Origin: Undibacterium pigrum
GTDB lineage: Bacteria > Pseudomonadota > Gammaproteobacteria > Burkholderiales > Burkholderiaceae_D
Direction of reading: 5' to 3'
Length of the DNA stretch: 64,000 bases
Assembly (NCBI RefSeq): GCF_003201815.1
Contig: NZ_QJKB01000002.1
Span: 372,001 to 436,000, forward strand
Shown one piece after another: positions 7,024 through 16,572 of this stretch. The notes under the pieces are model-generated. The model made no database searches, was not told the DNA's origin, and was given only the letters and a program-made list of their open reading frames with translations. A program made the translations under genes and the position numbers. Position 1 is the first letter of the stretch. Each line of letters opens with the position of its first letter.

Positions 7024-8982
7024 TTAACTGACCTTGAACACCAGCAGGGCCTGCCATAATTTCTGTGCTTCCTCTTTTAGCGAAGCTGCAGCAGCAGCAG
7101 ATTCTTCCACCAGTGCGGCATTTTGCTGGGTAGTCTGGTCCATCAAACCTATCTCATTGGTAATCTGCGCAATGCCGTGACTTTGCTCGGTAGAGGCGCT
7201 GGAGATTTCATTCAGGATAGTCGACAAGCCTTCTACCGATGCCAGTATCTCGGTCATGGTTTTACCGGCATGACCTACCACTTCAGAACCTACATCCACT
7301 TTGGCTATCGAGGTTTCTATCAGTGACTTGATTTCTTTCGAGGCAATGGCGCTGCGTTGTGCGAGGTTGCGAACTTCAGATGCCACCACGGCAAAACCGC
7401 GGCCCTGTTCACCGGCACGTGCAGCTTCTACTGCGGCATTCAGGGCCAGGATATTGGTCTGGAAGGCGATACCTTCTATCGCTGCGATAATGTCGAACAT
7501 CTTTTTGGATTCGCCAGAAATGTCCGCCATGGTGTTGACCACCTTGTCGACCTGGGTACTGCCACGCTGCGCTGTTTGGGCGGCAGAGACTGCCAGTTGT
7601 CTGGCCTGTTCGGCATTGCCAGCATTTTGCCTGACGGTCTGGTTCAGGCTTTCCACACTGTTTGCCGTTTCTGCCAGCGATGATGCCTGGTTCTCGGTTC
7701 TTTCTGAAAGGTCGATATTACCCATGGCAATTTCACCCGAAGCATTCGAGACAAACTCGCTGCTATCACGTATATGCGTGACCATGGTCTTGAGTTGCTG
7801 TTGCATGCCATGCAGGGCATACAGCATGCTGCTGTTGTCACCTGGCTTGAGTGTGACCACCGTAGTCAGGTCACCCTCGGCCACGCTTTTTGCTATGCCT
7901 ACTGCCACATCAGGCTCACCACCCAGCGGGGCAATGACCAGCTTGTTGATGACAAAAGTCAGGATGGCCGACACTACCAGCACGCTGAAGATGCCAATGA
8001 AAATGGCGGTATTGCGCAGGTAATTGACGTCGGCCAGTATCTTGTCTTCCGGCACACTGATGACAAAAGACCATGGCGTTGTTGTTGCACCTATCTGTAC
8101 AGGCACGTACATGCGCTTCACCCTGGTCTCCATGACGCTGTGCTGTATGGTGTCGCTGTAATTCTGGCCAGCCTTGATGGCGGCTTTGGCCGCTTTGGCT
8201 TCGGCACTGTCACCCATGCCCTGCCCTACATTTTTGGCATCGGCATCACCGATATAGATACCGTTGTTGGAAATCAGGCTGGCATAACCGGTTTCATAAG
8301 GATGTATCTTGCTGACATCTTCCTGGAAACCTGCCACCGGTAAATCTACCGTGACTGCACCAACAAACTGACCCTTTGCATTGACCGGGATGGTGACCGT
8401 GGTCATGAACACATCCTTGCCAGCGATCTTGTACATATACGGTTCCAGCAAGACTTCATTGCCGCTTTTCTTGGCCAGCAAATAATAATCTCCAGCACCT
8501 TCTTTTTCATAGTCGGTCAGGGCTTCGACCTGGGTCTTGCCGCTGCCACGGTTCCAGTAAGGCAGGTAGCGGCCAGTGGCATCATGCCCTTCCTTGCCTG
8601 CATATTCGCTGTCCTTGCCATCAAAGGCATTGGCTTCCCAGATCGTGCCTACACCGGTAAATTCCGGATGGCCTTCCAGCACGCTTTTCAATAACAGATC
8701 AGCCTGTGCACGGTCTGCCTTGCCGCTGGCTTGCATGGCAGCCAGCTCAAATGCCAGGCTGCGCGCCGCATGCAGGGCGAGGTTGATACGCTCAGCCACC
8801 TTGCCCGCATTATTGATGGCCAGTTGCCTGGCGTATTGCTGGGCAGATTCTTGCTGCATGTTGCTGGCCTGGCTGGTCAGCAGGCTGATGGTCACGGTAA
8901 AGCCTGCCAATACCATGGCAATAACGGCAAAAAGCATTTTGGCGCGCAAGCCAAAGCGCGTATTTTCTATTGTTGTTGTCAT
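7024..8982 (-). CDS. Methyl-accepting chemotaxis protein with dCache sensor
   Basis: A 652-residue chemoreceptor. It has a first membrane segment at about residues 14-34, then a large periplasmic double-Cache sensing region (about 36-330, with YLPYWNRGSGK and YKIAGKDVFMTTVTIPV, typical of dCache). A second membrane segment at about 332-352, a HAMP linker and the cytoplasmic signalling coiled coil follow. The conserved hairpin tip (IEGIAFQTNILALNAAVEAA) and adjacent GRGFAVVASEVRNLAQRSA are intact. dCache chemoreceptors often bind amino acids or organic acids, but the ligand here is not readable. No CheA-binding or methylation enzymes are adjacent, so it is an orphan receptor gene. Confidence 0.93.
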   Translation of the reverse strand: MTTTIENTRFGLRAKMLFAVIAMVLAGFTVTISLLTSQASNMQQESAQQYARQLAINNAGKVAERINLALHAARSLAFELAAMQASGKADRAQADLLLKSVLEGHPEFTGVGTIWEANAFDGKDSEYAGKEGHDATGRYLPYWNRGSGKTQVEALTDYEKEGAGDYYLLAKKSGNEVLLEPYMYKIAGKDVFMTTVTIPVNAKGQFVGAVTVDLPVAGFQEDVSKIHPYETGYASLISNNGIYIGDADAKNVGQGMGDSAEAKAAKAAIKAGQNYSDTIQHSVMETRVKRMYVPVQIGATTTPWSFVISVPEDKILADVNYLRNTAIFIGIFSVLVVSAILTFVINKLVIAPLGGEPDVAVGIAKSVAEGDLTTVVTLKPGDNSSMLYALHGMQQQLKTMVTHIRDSSEFVSNASGEIAMGNIDLSERTENQASSLAETANSVESLNQTVRQNAGNAEQARQLAVSAAQTAQRGSTQVDKVVNTMADISGESKKMFDIIAAIEGIAFQTNILALNAAVEAARAGEQGRGFAVVASEVRNLAQRSAIASKEIKSLIETSIAKVDVGSEVVGHAGKTMTEILASVEGLSTILNEISSASTEQSHGIAQITNEIGLMDQTTQQNAALVEESAAAAASLKEEAQKLWQALLVFKVS

Positions 8983-9442
8983 TGTAATGATGTGTGGATG
9001 TGAAGCCGTTTCATTTGCTGGTATGCATAGTATGCCGCCTAGTTTGCGTCAGAAACAGCATTCAATGAATTAGTTGTGAGAATTTGCAACGATTAGAATT
9101 CTTCACAAAAACCGAATGGTTTTCGTAGCGTCACATTGAAAAAATTACTTTGCCTTGAAAAGTCTCAATATACCGAGAAATTCATGCAATTGGCAAAAAC
9201 AAGGATTTAAAGCCAGTGGCCGCATTAGCAAAGCGCTGGACAGCAATTTACTTATGAGACGCGCTATATGCTCCTATATTGCAGGTGCCTGCATACGCGC
9301 CACGAGAAAGTCTACCAAAGCCCTGAGTCTTAAGCTTTGGTGTCTGCATCGCATTATTATCTTTTTGATCAATATGGATGCTTTAATCGTATTTTATTTA
9401 TGACATATAATCGCAAAATCTTATAAAAATCAACGTATATAA
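8983..9442. other. Intergenic region with gene relic
   Basis: About 460 AT-rich bases between the chemoreceptor and the orphan lipoprotein. The only recognisable content is a short LysR-like 3' relic on the minus strand (9274-9348). A small inverted repeat AAAACC-GAAT-GGTTTT lies near 9108-9123. Confidence 0.5.
9274..9348 (-). pseudogene. Relic of a LysR-family regulator 3' end
   Basis: Reading the minus strand from 9348 down to a TAG at 9274-9276 gives CRHQSLRLRALVDFLVARM followed by QAPAI and a stop. This closely matches the C-terminal signature of LysR regulators (compare SRRHQPAALRAFIDFM in the intact LysR gene ending at 35231). No upstream part of a LysR gene is found in the flanking bases, so this is taken as the remains of a deleted gene. 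A chance match is possible because the segment is only about 24 codons. Confidence 0.5.
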
Positions 9443-10558
9443 ATGGAAAAATTGATGTTTTTGACGCGAAAATTGTCGTATTTCCCCCTGGTTTGTCTTT
9501 TAGTCGCTTGCGGCGGTGGGGGAAGTGGAAGTACGAGTACCGGTAGTACCATTAACAATGGCGGATCAGCGGCAATTGTTAGTAGTTTAAGTGAGGATCA
9601 GCGACAGTTCGAAAGTTTTTATTTGCAAAGCAATGGCGGTGCATATCAATTTCATTGGGGCATTGACCAGTTGTCGATAGACTTTGCAAATCTGCTTACT
9701 ACACTTACATATGCTGAGGCAAAAGACTTAATTGAAGAAAACCGTTTCACGATAGCGCAATCACCTTTGAATTTTGGATCACAAGCAGAATCAAGAGAAC
9801 ATTATGTTTCTGGAGATACAAAGAAAATTGATACTCGATACTACAATGCATATCTGATTAATGGTGCAATTGTCTATTCCATAGTAGCCGAGTCAGATGA
9901 GAATCCATTTCGTTATTCCTATGTTGGTAATACAGTTCGTATGGATATTCTTGCATTAGACAATAAAACCATTATTTCAAGTTATCAACTTGAAAATCTG
10001 CGCAGCAGAGACCTGATTGGCGGTCTGATCAATACGCCCGCAGAAGCATTGGTTGCTTATGCTGACCTGGCTCAATACCTGGTATATAAAAAAAGCCAAG
10101 CTAGCTATTTGCCGGGTGCTAAATACTTACTAGCCTCAAAAAGAATATTGACCGACACATTCATGATAGATGATTGCGTACCAGTCCTGAGGAAAGTCAC
10201 AAGCATAATTCCATGCTTTGAAAACAGTAATTTACAAGACGCTCTCTCCAAGGGAATCAAGGCATATGGCAAAACCTACTTCTTAAATGAAGGGACCGTT
10301 TCCAAGCCTGCAGGTACTTCTGTTTGGATCAGTAATTCCCCTAGGAAGGACATCTTTACTGGCAACGAAAAGCATTACCGTTTTTTTGCCGAGATAGGTG
10401 GGAAAATTTATCCTGGTGATCTTCAGTATGCTGGACAAATGTTACTTGGAGATCAAGTGTATGACAGAAAAGCAGATGCAGCCCCATACCTTGATTATTC
10501 AGTCTATCTAAATAAACCGGCCAGAGATAGCTTTGTCGCAGCGATTTTAAAGCGCTGA
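9443..10558 (+). CDS. Orphan lipoprotein of unknown function
   Basis: A 371-residue product with a lipobox (LVCLLVAC, Cys near residue 23) followed by a Gly/Ser/Thr linker typical of lipoproteins. The remainder is rich in Tyr, Asn and Ser with no motif I recognise; two closely spaced cysteines (DDCVPVL and IIPCFENS) may form a disulfide. The reading frame is more AT-rich than its neighbours and is flanked by a LysR relic, which hints at acquisition or relaxed selection. An alternative start at 9455 (MFLTRKLS) gives a better signal peptide. A terminator follows at 10664. It is probably membrane-anchored in the periplasm or at the cell surface. Confidence 0.75.
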   Translation: MEKLMFLTRKLSYFPLVCLLVACGGGGSGSTSTGSTINNGGSAAIVSSLSEDQRQFESFYLQSNGGAYQFHWGIDQLSIDFANLLTTLTYAEAKDLIEENRFTIAQSPLNFGSQAESREHYVSGDTKKIDTRYYNAYLINGAIVYSIVAESDENPFRYSYVGNTVRMDILALDNKTIISSYQLENLRSRDLIGGLINTPAEALVAYADLAQYLVYKKSQASYLPGAKYLLASKRILTDTFMIDDCVPVLRKVTSIIPCFENSNLQDALSKGIKAYGKTYFLNEGTVSKPAGTSVWISNSPRKDIFTGNEKHYRFFAEIGGKIYPGDLQYAGQMLLGDQVYDRKADAAPYLDYSVYLNKPARDSFVAAILKR

Positions 10559-11042
10559 TGCTACTCTGTTGATAGAGAAGGTCGGACCCGGGGTCATTTC
10601 AGCTTGATATGTCATATTAAGCCAGAGTCAGAGGTTGAAGGATAGGGACTGATCATTAAAAGCAAAAAACCCGTCATGTGTTCATGGCGGGTTTTTTTGT
10701 TTACGGTAGACGTGGAGAGTAGAAATGCAGACAAAAGGCATTACGCGATTTTTACCTGAATTATTCTTCTTGATTCTGCAATCCACTGTTCTGTTGATTA
10801 AAGACTGTCTACACCAGACGTTCAAGCGCATTCGATATGCTCATCTGGATTCGAATTGCAGGTGATTGCTGGAGTGGTTTAATTCAGATATGGTGTAAAA
10901 AACTAAAGTTTCTGTACTTTTTATATCAAATGCGCCAATGTGTTGTTCTGATGGCAAAGATGCATCTGATGCCATGAATAAAAATCTGAACTTGGAATTC
11001 TTTTTCAGATCATAGTTATTTTACAAAAAAGGGAGAGCAACA
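10559..11042. other. Intergenic region with terminator and M16 leader
   Basis: The first part carries a terminator (10664-10698). The second part is AT-rich and presumably holds the promoter of the M16 peptidase operon. It includes an inverted repeat ATGGCA / TGCCAT around GATGCATC (about 10951-10975). No coding sequence is seen. Confidence 0.45.
10664..10698 (+). terminator. Rho-independent terminator
   Basis: Inverted repeat AAAAAACCCG-T-CATG / CATG-G-CGGGTTTTTT with a TGTT loop and T-run, about 105 bases downstream of the orphan lipoprotein gene. Confidence 0.85.
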
Positions 11043-12371
11043 ATGAAGTGGAAAACCCTGGTTGCCGCTGGCAGCCTGTTGGGCGCCTTAAGCATAAGCG
11101 GCGGTGCGGCGCAGGCAGTGACCCTGGAACAGGTAAAAACCTTTACCCTGCCCAATGGCATGAAATTCCTGGTACTGGAAAACAGCACCATACCAAATGC
11201 GAATATGTACACCTACTGGAAAGTCGGTTCGCGCAATGAAGTGCCTGGTATCACTGGCCTTTCGCATTTCTTTGAGCACATGATGTTCAATGGCTCGAAA
11301 AAATTCGGCCCCAAGCAATTTGACCGCACTATGGAAGCCAATGGTGGTGCCAATAATGCCTATACCAACAATGACCTGACGGTGTACCAGGACTGGTTCC
11401 CGGCAAACGCACTGCCTGTGATTTTTGATCTGGAAAGTGACCGCATTGCCAATCTCAGCATCGATCCCAAAATGGTTGAGAGCGAGCGTGGCGTGGTCTT
11501 ATCCGAGCGCAGCACTGGTCTGGAAAACTCCAATCTGCGCGCCTTGTGGGGCGAAGTCTATGCGGCGGCCTTCCGCGCCCATCCTTATGCTATTCCTACG
11601 ATAGGCCATGAATCCGATATCAAGGCCTGGACACAGGATGACTTGCAGCGCTATTTCAACGTCTATTATTCGCCAAACAATGCCGTGGCCGTCATCGTTG
11701 GTGATGTCAAGGCAGCAGAAGTCAAACGCCTGGCTGAGCAGTATTTTGCCAATGTCCCGCAACGCGCCCTGCCACCGGTAGTACGCACGGTAGAGCCCGA
11801 GCAAAAAGGCGAGCGCCGTGTGTTCGTGCGCAAGGAATCTGCCACTGCTGCCAATCTCATGCTGTCATACAAGATGCCGGCAACCAGCAATCCTGATTAC
11901 TATGCCCTCAATGTCATCGCCAGCATACTCACAGACGGCAAGACTTCGCGCATGTACCAGGCCCTGGTAGACCAGCGCCTGGCAACGCAGGTGGGGGCGG
12001 ATCATGGCAAGGCCTTTGACCCTGGTCTGTTTAACTTCTTTGCCGTGGCAGCCAACAAGGTGCCCGCTGCCAAAGTCGAAGCCGCCATGCTGACGGAAAT
12101 AGACAAGCTCATCAAGGATGGCGTCACCGTTGAAGAACTGCAAAAAGTGAAGAACCAGAAATTGCTGAACTTTTACCGCACCCAGGAAACCATCAATGGC
12201 AAGGCGGCACAGCTTGGTGAATATGAAGTGTATTTTGGTGATTACAAAAAACTCTTCGATGCACCTGATGCCTATCGCAAACTGACGCCTGCCGATATCC
12301 AGAGCGTCGCTGCCAAATACTTCAAGAAATCACAAAGAACAGTAGGCGTGCTCGCCGCTGTGGAGGAATAA
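11043..12371 (+). CDS. M16-family zinc peptidase, catalytic subunit
   Basis: A 442-residue exported protease with a signal peptide ending near AAQA (about residue 25). The inverted zinc motif HxxEH is present as HFFEH (H75, E78, H79), and the distal Glu ligand lies in ESERGVVLSE (about residue 148), so the subunit should be active. Characterised M16B bacterial enzymes work as a pair of half-size subunits enclosing a peptide chamber, and a second, motif-less subunit gene follows after four bases. The expected role is degrading peptides in the periplasm. A good ribosome site (GGGAGAG) precedes the ATG. Confidence 0.93.
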   Translation: MKWKTLVAAGSLLGALSISGGAAQAVTLEQVKTFTLPNGMKFLVLENSTIPNANMYTYWKVGSRNEVPGITGLSHFFEHMMFNGSKKFGPKQFDRTMEANGGANNAYTNNDLTVYQDWFPANALPVIFDLESDRIANLSIDPKMVESERGVVLSERSTGLENSNLRALWGEVYAAAFRAHPYAIPTIGHESDIKAWTQDDLQRYFNVYYSPNNAVAVIVGDVKAAEVKRLAEQYFANVPQRALPPVVRTVEPEQKGERRVFVRKESATAANLMLSYKMPATSNPDYYALNVIASILTDGKTSRMYQALVDQRLATQVGADHGKAFDPGLFNFFAVAANKVPAAKVEAAMLTEIDKLIKDGVTVEELQKVKNQKLLNFYRTQETINGKAAQLGEYEVYFGDYKKLFDAPDAYRKLTPADIQSVAAKYFKKSQRTVGVLAAVEE

Positions 12372-12375
12372 GAAG

Positions 12376-13779
12376 ATGATCAGTAAAAATATAATCGGCC
12401 TCAGCCTGGCCAGCCTGAGCTTGCTGGCAGCGAATAGCCACGCTGCTGAATTTCGCCTGCCAGCCTTTGAAACCACCAAACTGCCCAATGGCCTGACCGT
12501 GTATCTGATGGAGCGTCATGACGTGCCCCTGATCGCCGTACGTGCTGTAGTCAAGGCTGGTGCCGTCAGTGATGCAGCCAATGCGGGTCTGGCCAATCTG
12601 ACTGGCGACGCCTTGTTACTGGGCAGTAGCAAATACGATAAAAAGACCCTGGACCAGACTTTTGATTTTCGCGGTGGCCGTATTGGCAGTACCACGACCA
12701 CAGAATCGACTTCCCTGAATGCTGATTTCGCCAGTGCCGATGTCGATGTACTCTTGCCCATCTTTGCTGACGCCATGTTGCGCCCGGTATTTGAAGCAGA
12801 AGAATTTGGCAAGCTGCGTTCACGTACTGTGGATGAACTGAAGCAAGCCAAGGAAAGCCCGCGCAATGTCGTGCAAGCTTATTACCGCAGTATGTTGTTT
12901 GGTAGCGGTGCTTATGCCAACCCAGTGTCAGGCACAGTCACCAGCGTGACGGCATTGCAGCCTCAGGATGCCAAAAAATTCCATCAAAGCTATTACCGCC
13001 CTGAAAATGCCGCTCTGGTGATTGTTGGGGATTTCAAACCCAGTACCATGCGCGCCCAGTTGACCAGCCTGTTCGGCGCATGGAAAGCCACAACTGCCGC
13101 ACCTGCTATTGCTGCCAATGGCAAGGTAGAGGCAGACAAGGCCCGCGTCTGGCTGGTCAACAAATCAGATGCGGCGGAAACCACCTTTGTCTTTGGTGGC
13201 AAGGGCATCGCCCGCAATGACCCTGACTATGTTCCACTACAAGTCCTCAATACCATTCTTGGTGGGCGTTTTACTTCCTGGCTCAATGATGAGTTGCGCG
13301 TCAATTCTGGTCTGACTTATGGTGCTGGCAGTAGTTTTAGCCCATTGTCAGAAACCGGCAGCTTTGCTGTAACCAGTTTTACCGCCACTCCCAAGACCGA
13401 GGCGGCACTGGCATTGGCCACCAAGACTTACCAGCGCCTGTGGGACAAAGGGATTGATGCTGCAACCCTGGAATCGGCCAAGGCCTATGTCAAAGGGCAG
13501 TTTCCGCCGCGTTTTGAAACCAATCAGCAACTTGCTGGTTTGCTGGGCGACATGTTTGTTGCCAGGGTAGGACGTGAGCAAATTGATCACTTCATGCGTG
13601 ATGTGGATGGCCTTAATGTAGACAAAGCCAAACAACTGGTGGACAAACATTTCCCACGCAATAAACTGCAAATGGTATTGATAGGCAAGGCCGAAAGCAT
13701 ACGCGGCATTGCTGCCAATTATGGTGAAGTCACTGAACTCGACATTACTGCCAGCGGTTTTGCACCGGGCGCAAAATGA
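12376..13779 (+). CDS. M16-family protein, non-catalytic partner subunit
   Basis: A 467-residue exported M16-fold protein with a signal peptide (to about NSHAAEF). Where the partner gene has HFFEH, this one has NLTGD (in GLANLTGDALLLGSSKY), so the zinc site is absent and it cannot be catalytic alone. The C-terminal half retains the family features (RPENAALVIVGDF, NTILGGRFTSWLNDELR, GLTYGAGSSF). In known M16 heterodimers the inactive subunit supplies substrate-binding residues, commonly an Arg/Tyr pair. It lies four bases after the catalytic gene, with the ribosome site (AGGAATAAG) overlapping that gene's stop, which implies coupled translation. Confidence 0.93.
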   Translation: MISKNIIGLSLASLSLLAANSHAAEFRLPAFETTKLPNGLTVYLMERHDVPLIAVRAVVKAGAVSDAANAGLANLTGDALLLGSSKYDKKTLDQTFDFRGGRIGSTTTTESTSLNADFASADVDVLLPIFADAMLRPVFEAEEFGKLRSRTVDELKQAKESPRNVVQAYYRSMLFGSGAYANPVSGTVTSVTALQPQDAKKFHQSYYRPENAALVIVGDFKPSTMRAQLTSLFGAWKATTAAPAIAANGKVEADKARVWLVNKSDAAETTFVFGGKGIARNDPDYVPLQVLNTILGGRFTSWLNDELRVNSGLTYGAGSSFSPLSETGSFAVTSFTATPKTEAALALATKTYQRLWDKGIDAATLESAKAYVKGQFPPRFETNQQLAGLLGDMFVARVGREQIDHFMRDVDGLNVDKAKQLVDKHFPRNKLQMVLIGKAESIRGIAANYGEVTELDITASGFAPGAK

Positions 13780-13854
13780 GTGCTTCGCCATAGTAAGCCT
13801 TCAGTGATCGCCTAACTAAGCTGTAAAAAGCCTGTAAAGCGCTTACAATGCAAT

Positions 13855-13890
13855 AAAAACTCCGCCCCAATATGGGGCGGTAGTTTTTTA
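13855..13890 (+). terminator. Rho-independent terminator
   Basis: AAAAACT-CCGCCCC / GGGGCGG-T-AGTTTTT with an AATAT loop. It ends the M16 operon. Confidence 0.88.
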
Positions 13891-13992
13891 TAGGGCATAA
13901 AAAATTATCAAATTAGCCCTGAAATTATTGTCAAGCTGCGATTAAGCTCGTGCTTAAGCTCGTTGTTAAGTTGTAATCAGGATGCTCTGTTA

Positions 13993-16455
13993 ATGATACG
14001 TATTAAACCCCTGTTCGTCGCCGCTACATTCGCTCTGTTAGCGTCGGCCAGTAGCCAGATCCAGGCTGGCCATGTACCGGAATCCGGCTACCAGTTGCCA
14101 CCGGCAGAATTGCAGGCCGTGGTCGATGCTCCCAGAGGCCCACTGTTTCGCCTGGGGCCTCAGCGCAAGACGGCTTTGCTGTTGACCCTGCCTGGCCTGC
14201 CCGGCATTGCCGATGTTGCCCAGCCAGAATTGCGGCTGGCGGGTTTGCGTATCAATCCGCGCACCCGTGCCACCAGTCATTTTGATTTTGGCAATGGCAT
14301 GAGTTTGCTCGATATCTCCACAGGCAAGGCACGTGAAGTCAAGGGCTTGCCAGCCAAACTCAAGATAGCAGAAACTGCCTGGTCGCCCGATGAGCAATGG
14401 CTGGCCTTCAGCTTGTGGGTAGATAACGGTGTAGAACTATGGTTGCTGGATATTAAGAAAGGTACTGTCCGTCGCCTGATGGCAGACAAGCTCAATGCCG
14501 TGACCGGCCCCGGTTTTTCCTGGATAGAAGGCTCAGAAAAACTGCTGGTCAGGTTGACGCCACTGCACCAGAAAGAATTGCCACCCCTGCCTGCAGTACC
14601 AGCAGGCCCGAATATGCAGGAAACCAAGGGCGGCAAAACCCTGCAAAACCGTATTTATCCCGACATGCTGAGAACAGCGCGGGATAGCGATACCCTGGAC
14701 TGGTATCTGCAAACTCAGCTGGGCATCGTCAATCTGAATGGCGAGGTGCGCCGCATCACCCGTCCCATGACCCTGATCAAATCCCTGGCGTCACCTGACG
14801 GCAAGCTGATTTTGACCACGCAATTGCGTCGCCCCTATTCCACCATGTTGCCCGTGGACCGTTTTGCCCAGTTGATAGAACTCTGGGATAACCAGGGCAA
14901 AAAGATCAAGACCGTGGCCGAGCGCCCCCTGCGTGAACGCATACCCACAGGCAATGATGCAGTGCAAGCCGGGCCGCGTGACTTTGGCTGGCGTACCGAC
15001 AAACCGGCTACCCTGTACTGGCTGGAAGCCCAGGCAGGTGGTGACCCGGAAGTGAATAGCAAAATCCATGACGCCTTGTTCCAGCAGGCCGCACCTTTTG
15101 ATACACCTGCCCAAAAGCTGATGGATATACCCTGGCGTTTTGGCAATGTGCAATGGGGTAATGACTACCTTGCTGTGGTGACTGAAAACTGGCTCAAGAC
15201 ACGCGATACCCGCACCTGGCGCATACAGCCAGGCGTGCCGGACAGCAAGCCTGAGCTGATGTTTGCCCGCAAATCGGAAGACCAGTATACCAATCCCGGT
15301 AACCCGGTGATGACCCAGAATGCCCAGGGCCGCCTGGTCTTGCGCATCAGCCCGGATGGCCGCGCCATTTTCTTTACCGGCACAGGAGCCAGCCCTGAAG
15401 GCGACCGCCCTTTCCTCGATAAATTCGATCTGACCAATAAACAAACGACCCGTCTGTGGCGTTCGCAAGCACCGTATTATGAAGAAGTGCAGGCCTTGCT
15501 GAATGACAAGGGCAGCAGCTTCATCACCAGCCGTGAGTCTGTCGAAGAAAGGCCCAACTTTTATCTGCATGATTTGCTGGCGAACGTTGCACCGCGCGCA
15601 TTGACACAATTCCCGCACCCCATGCCGCAGTTCAAGGGCATCAAAAAACAGCAAATTCGCTATGAGCGTGAAGACGGCGTAGACCTGACGGCGACGCTGT
15701 ACCTGCCACCTGGCTATGATCCCAAACGCGATGGGCCACGCCCTTTGCTGATGTGGGCATACCCTCGTGAATTCAAATCGGCAGAAGCCGCCGGCCAGGT
15801 CATAGGCTCACAATACAAGTTCAATCGTATTTCCTATAACGGCCCGCTACCCATGCTGGCACGTGGCTATGTCGTGCTGGATGGGCCTACCATGCCCATC
15901 ATCGGTGAAGGCAAGAAAGAACCTAACGATACCTATCTCGAACAATTGAAGATGGATGCTGAGGCGGCTGTCGATGAAGTGGTGCGCCTGGGTGTGGCAG
16001 ATCGCAACCGTATCGCCATAGGTGGTCATAGCTACGGTGCTTTCATGACTGCCAACCTGCTGGCGCATACCCGCTTCTTCCGCGCCGGGATCGCCCGTTC
16101 GGGTGCCTATAACCGCAGCCTGACGCCTTTTGGCTTCCAGTCTGAGGACAGAAATTACTGGAAAGCCAACAAGGTCTACCAGGAAATGTCGCCCTTCAAT
16201 TTTGCCCACCAGTTCAAGGACCCCATCCTGTTCATCCATGGTGAGCAAGACAATAATTCTGGCACCTTCCCCATGCAAAGCGAACGCATGTACCAGGCCA
16301 TACAGGGCCTGGGCGGGGCCACCAGGCTGGCCATGCTGCCAAATGAAAGCCACAGCTACCGCGCCCGCGAATCCATCCTGCATATGCTGTGGGAGCAAGA
16401 CCGCTGGCTGGAGATGTATGTCAAAAACGCCAAGCCTGACGGCAACAGGGATTAG
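13993..16455 (+). CDS. S9-family serine peptidase (glutamyl endopeptidase-like, S9D type)
   Basis: An 820-residue exported protein with a signal peptide (MIRIKPLFVAATFALLASAS). An N-terminal beta-propeller-like region (about 30-560) is followed by an alpha/beta hydrolase catalytic domain. The predicted triad is Ser680 in GGHSYGAFM, Asp753 in HGEQDNNS and His787 in ESHSYRA. The GGHSYGAF form and ARESILH tail resemble the S9D (glutamyl endopeptidase) group more than prolyl oligopeptidase itself. It probably cleaves short peptides in the periplasm. The ATG at 13993 is chosen over a TTG at 13963 because it begins the signal peptide. A terminator follows. Confidence 0.92.
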   Translation: MIRIKPLFVAATFALLASASSQIQAGHVPESGYQLPPAELQAVVDAPRGPLFRLGPQRKTALLLTLPGLPGIADVAQPELRLAGLRINPRTRATSHFDFGNGMSLLDISTGKAREVKGLPAKLKIAETAWSPDEQWLAFSLWVDNGVELWLLDIKKGTVRRLMADKLNAVTGPGFSWIEGSEKLLVRLTPLHQKELPPLPAVPAGPNMQETKGGKTLQNRIYPDMLRTARDSDTLDWYLQTQLGIVNLNGEVRRITRPMTLIKSLASPDGKLILTTQLRRPYSTMLPVDRFAQLIELWDNQGKKIKTVAERPLRERIPTGNDAVQAGPRDFGWRTDKPATLYWLEAQAGGDPEVNSKIHDALFQQAAPFDTPAQKLMDIPWRFGNVQWGNDYLAVVTENWLKTRDTRTWRIQPGVPDSKPELMFARKSEDQYTNPGNPVMTQNAQGRLVLRISPDGRAIFFTGTGASPEGDRPFLDKFDLTNKQTTRLWRSQAPYYEEVQALLNDKGSSFITSRESVEERPNFYLHDLLANVAPRALTQFPHPMPQFKGIKKQQIRYEREDGVDLTATLYLPPGYDPKRDGPRPLLMWAYPREFKSAEAAGQVIGSQYKFNRISYNGPLPMLARGYVVLDGPTMPIIGEGKKEPNDTYLEQLKMDAEAAVDEVVRLGVADRNRIAIGGHSYGAFMTANLLAHTRFFRAGIARSGAYNRSLTPFGFQSEDRNYWKANKVYQEMSPFNFAHQFKDPILFIHGEQDNNSGTFPMQSERMYQAIQGLGGATRLAMLPNESHSYRARESILHMLWEQDRWLEMYVKNAKPDGNRD

Positions 16456-16481
16456 CACGTGCGTCATTAATTGCAAGGGAG

Positions 16482-16514
16482 AGGCGGCAGATACGACATA
16501 TCTGCCGCCTTTTT
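16482..16514 (+). terminator. Rho-independent terminator
   Basis: AGGCGGCAGATA / TATCTGCCGCCT with a CGACA loop and T-run directly after the S9 peptidase gene. Confidence 0.88.
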
Positions 16515-16572
16515 CACATGAACTTAAAGTTTTGCATTAATATGTAAATTGACTCTTTTTCTACACCTGACC

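Noticed and set aside
9155-9403. 82-codon plus-strand frame before the orphan lipoprotein
   Set aside because: It overlaps the minus-strand LysR relic and has no ribosome site or family features.
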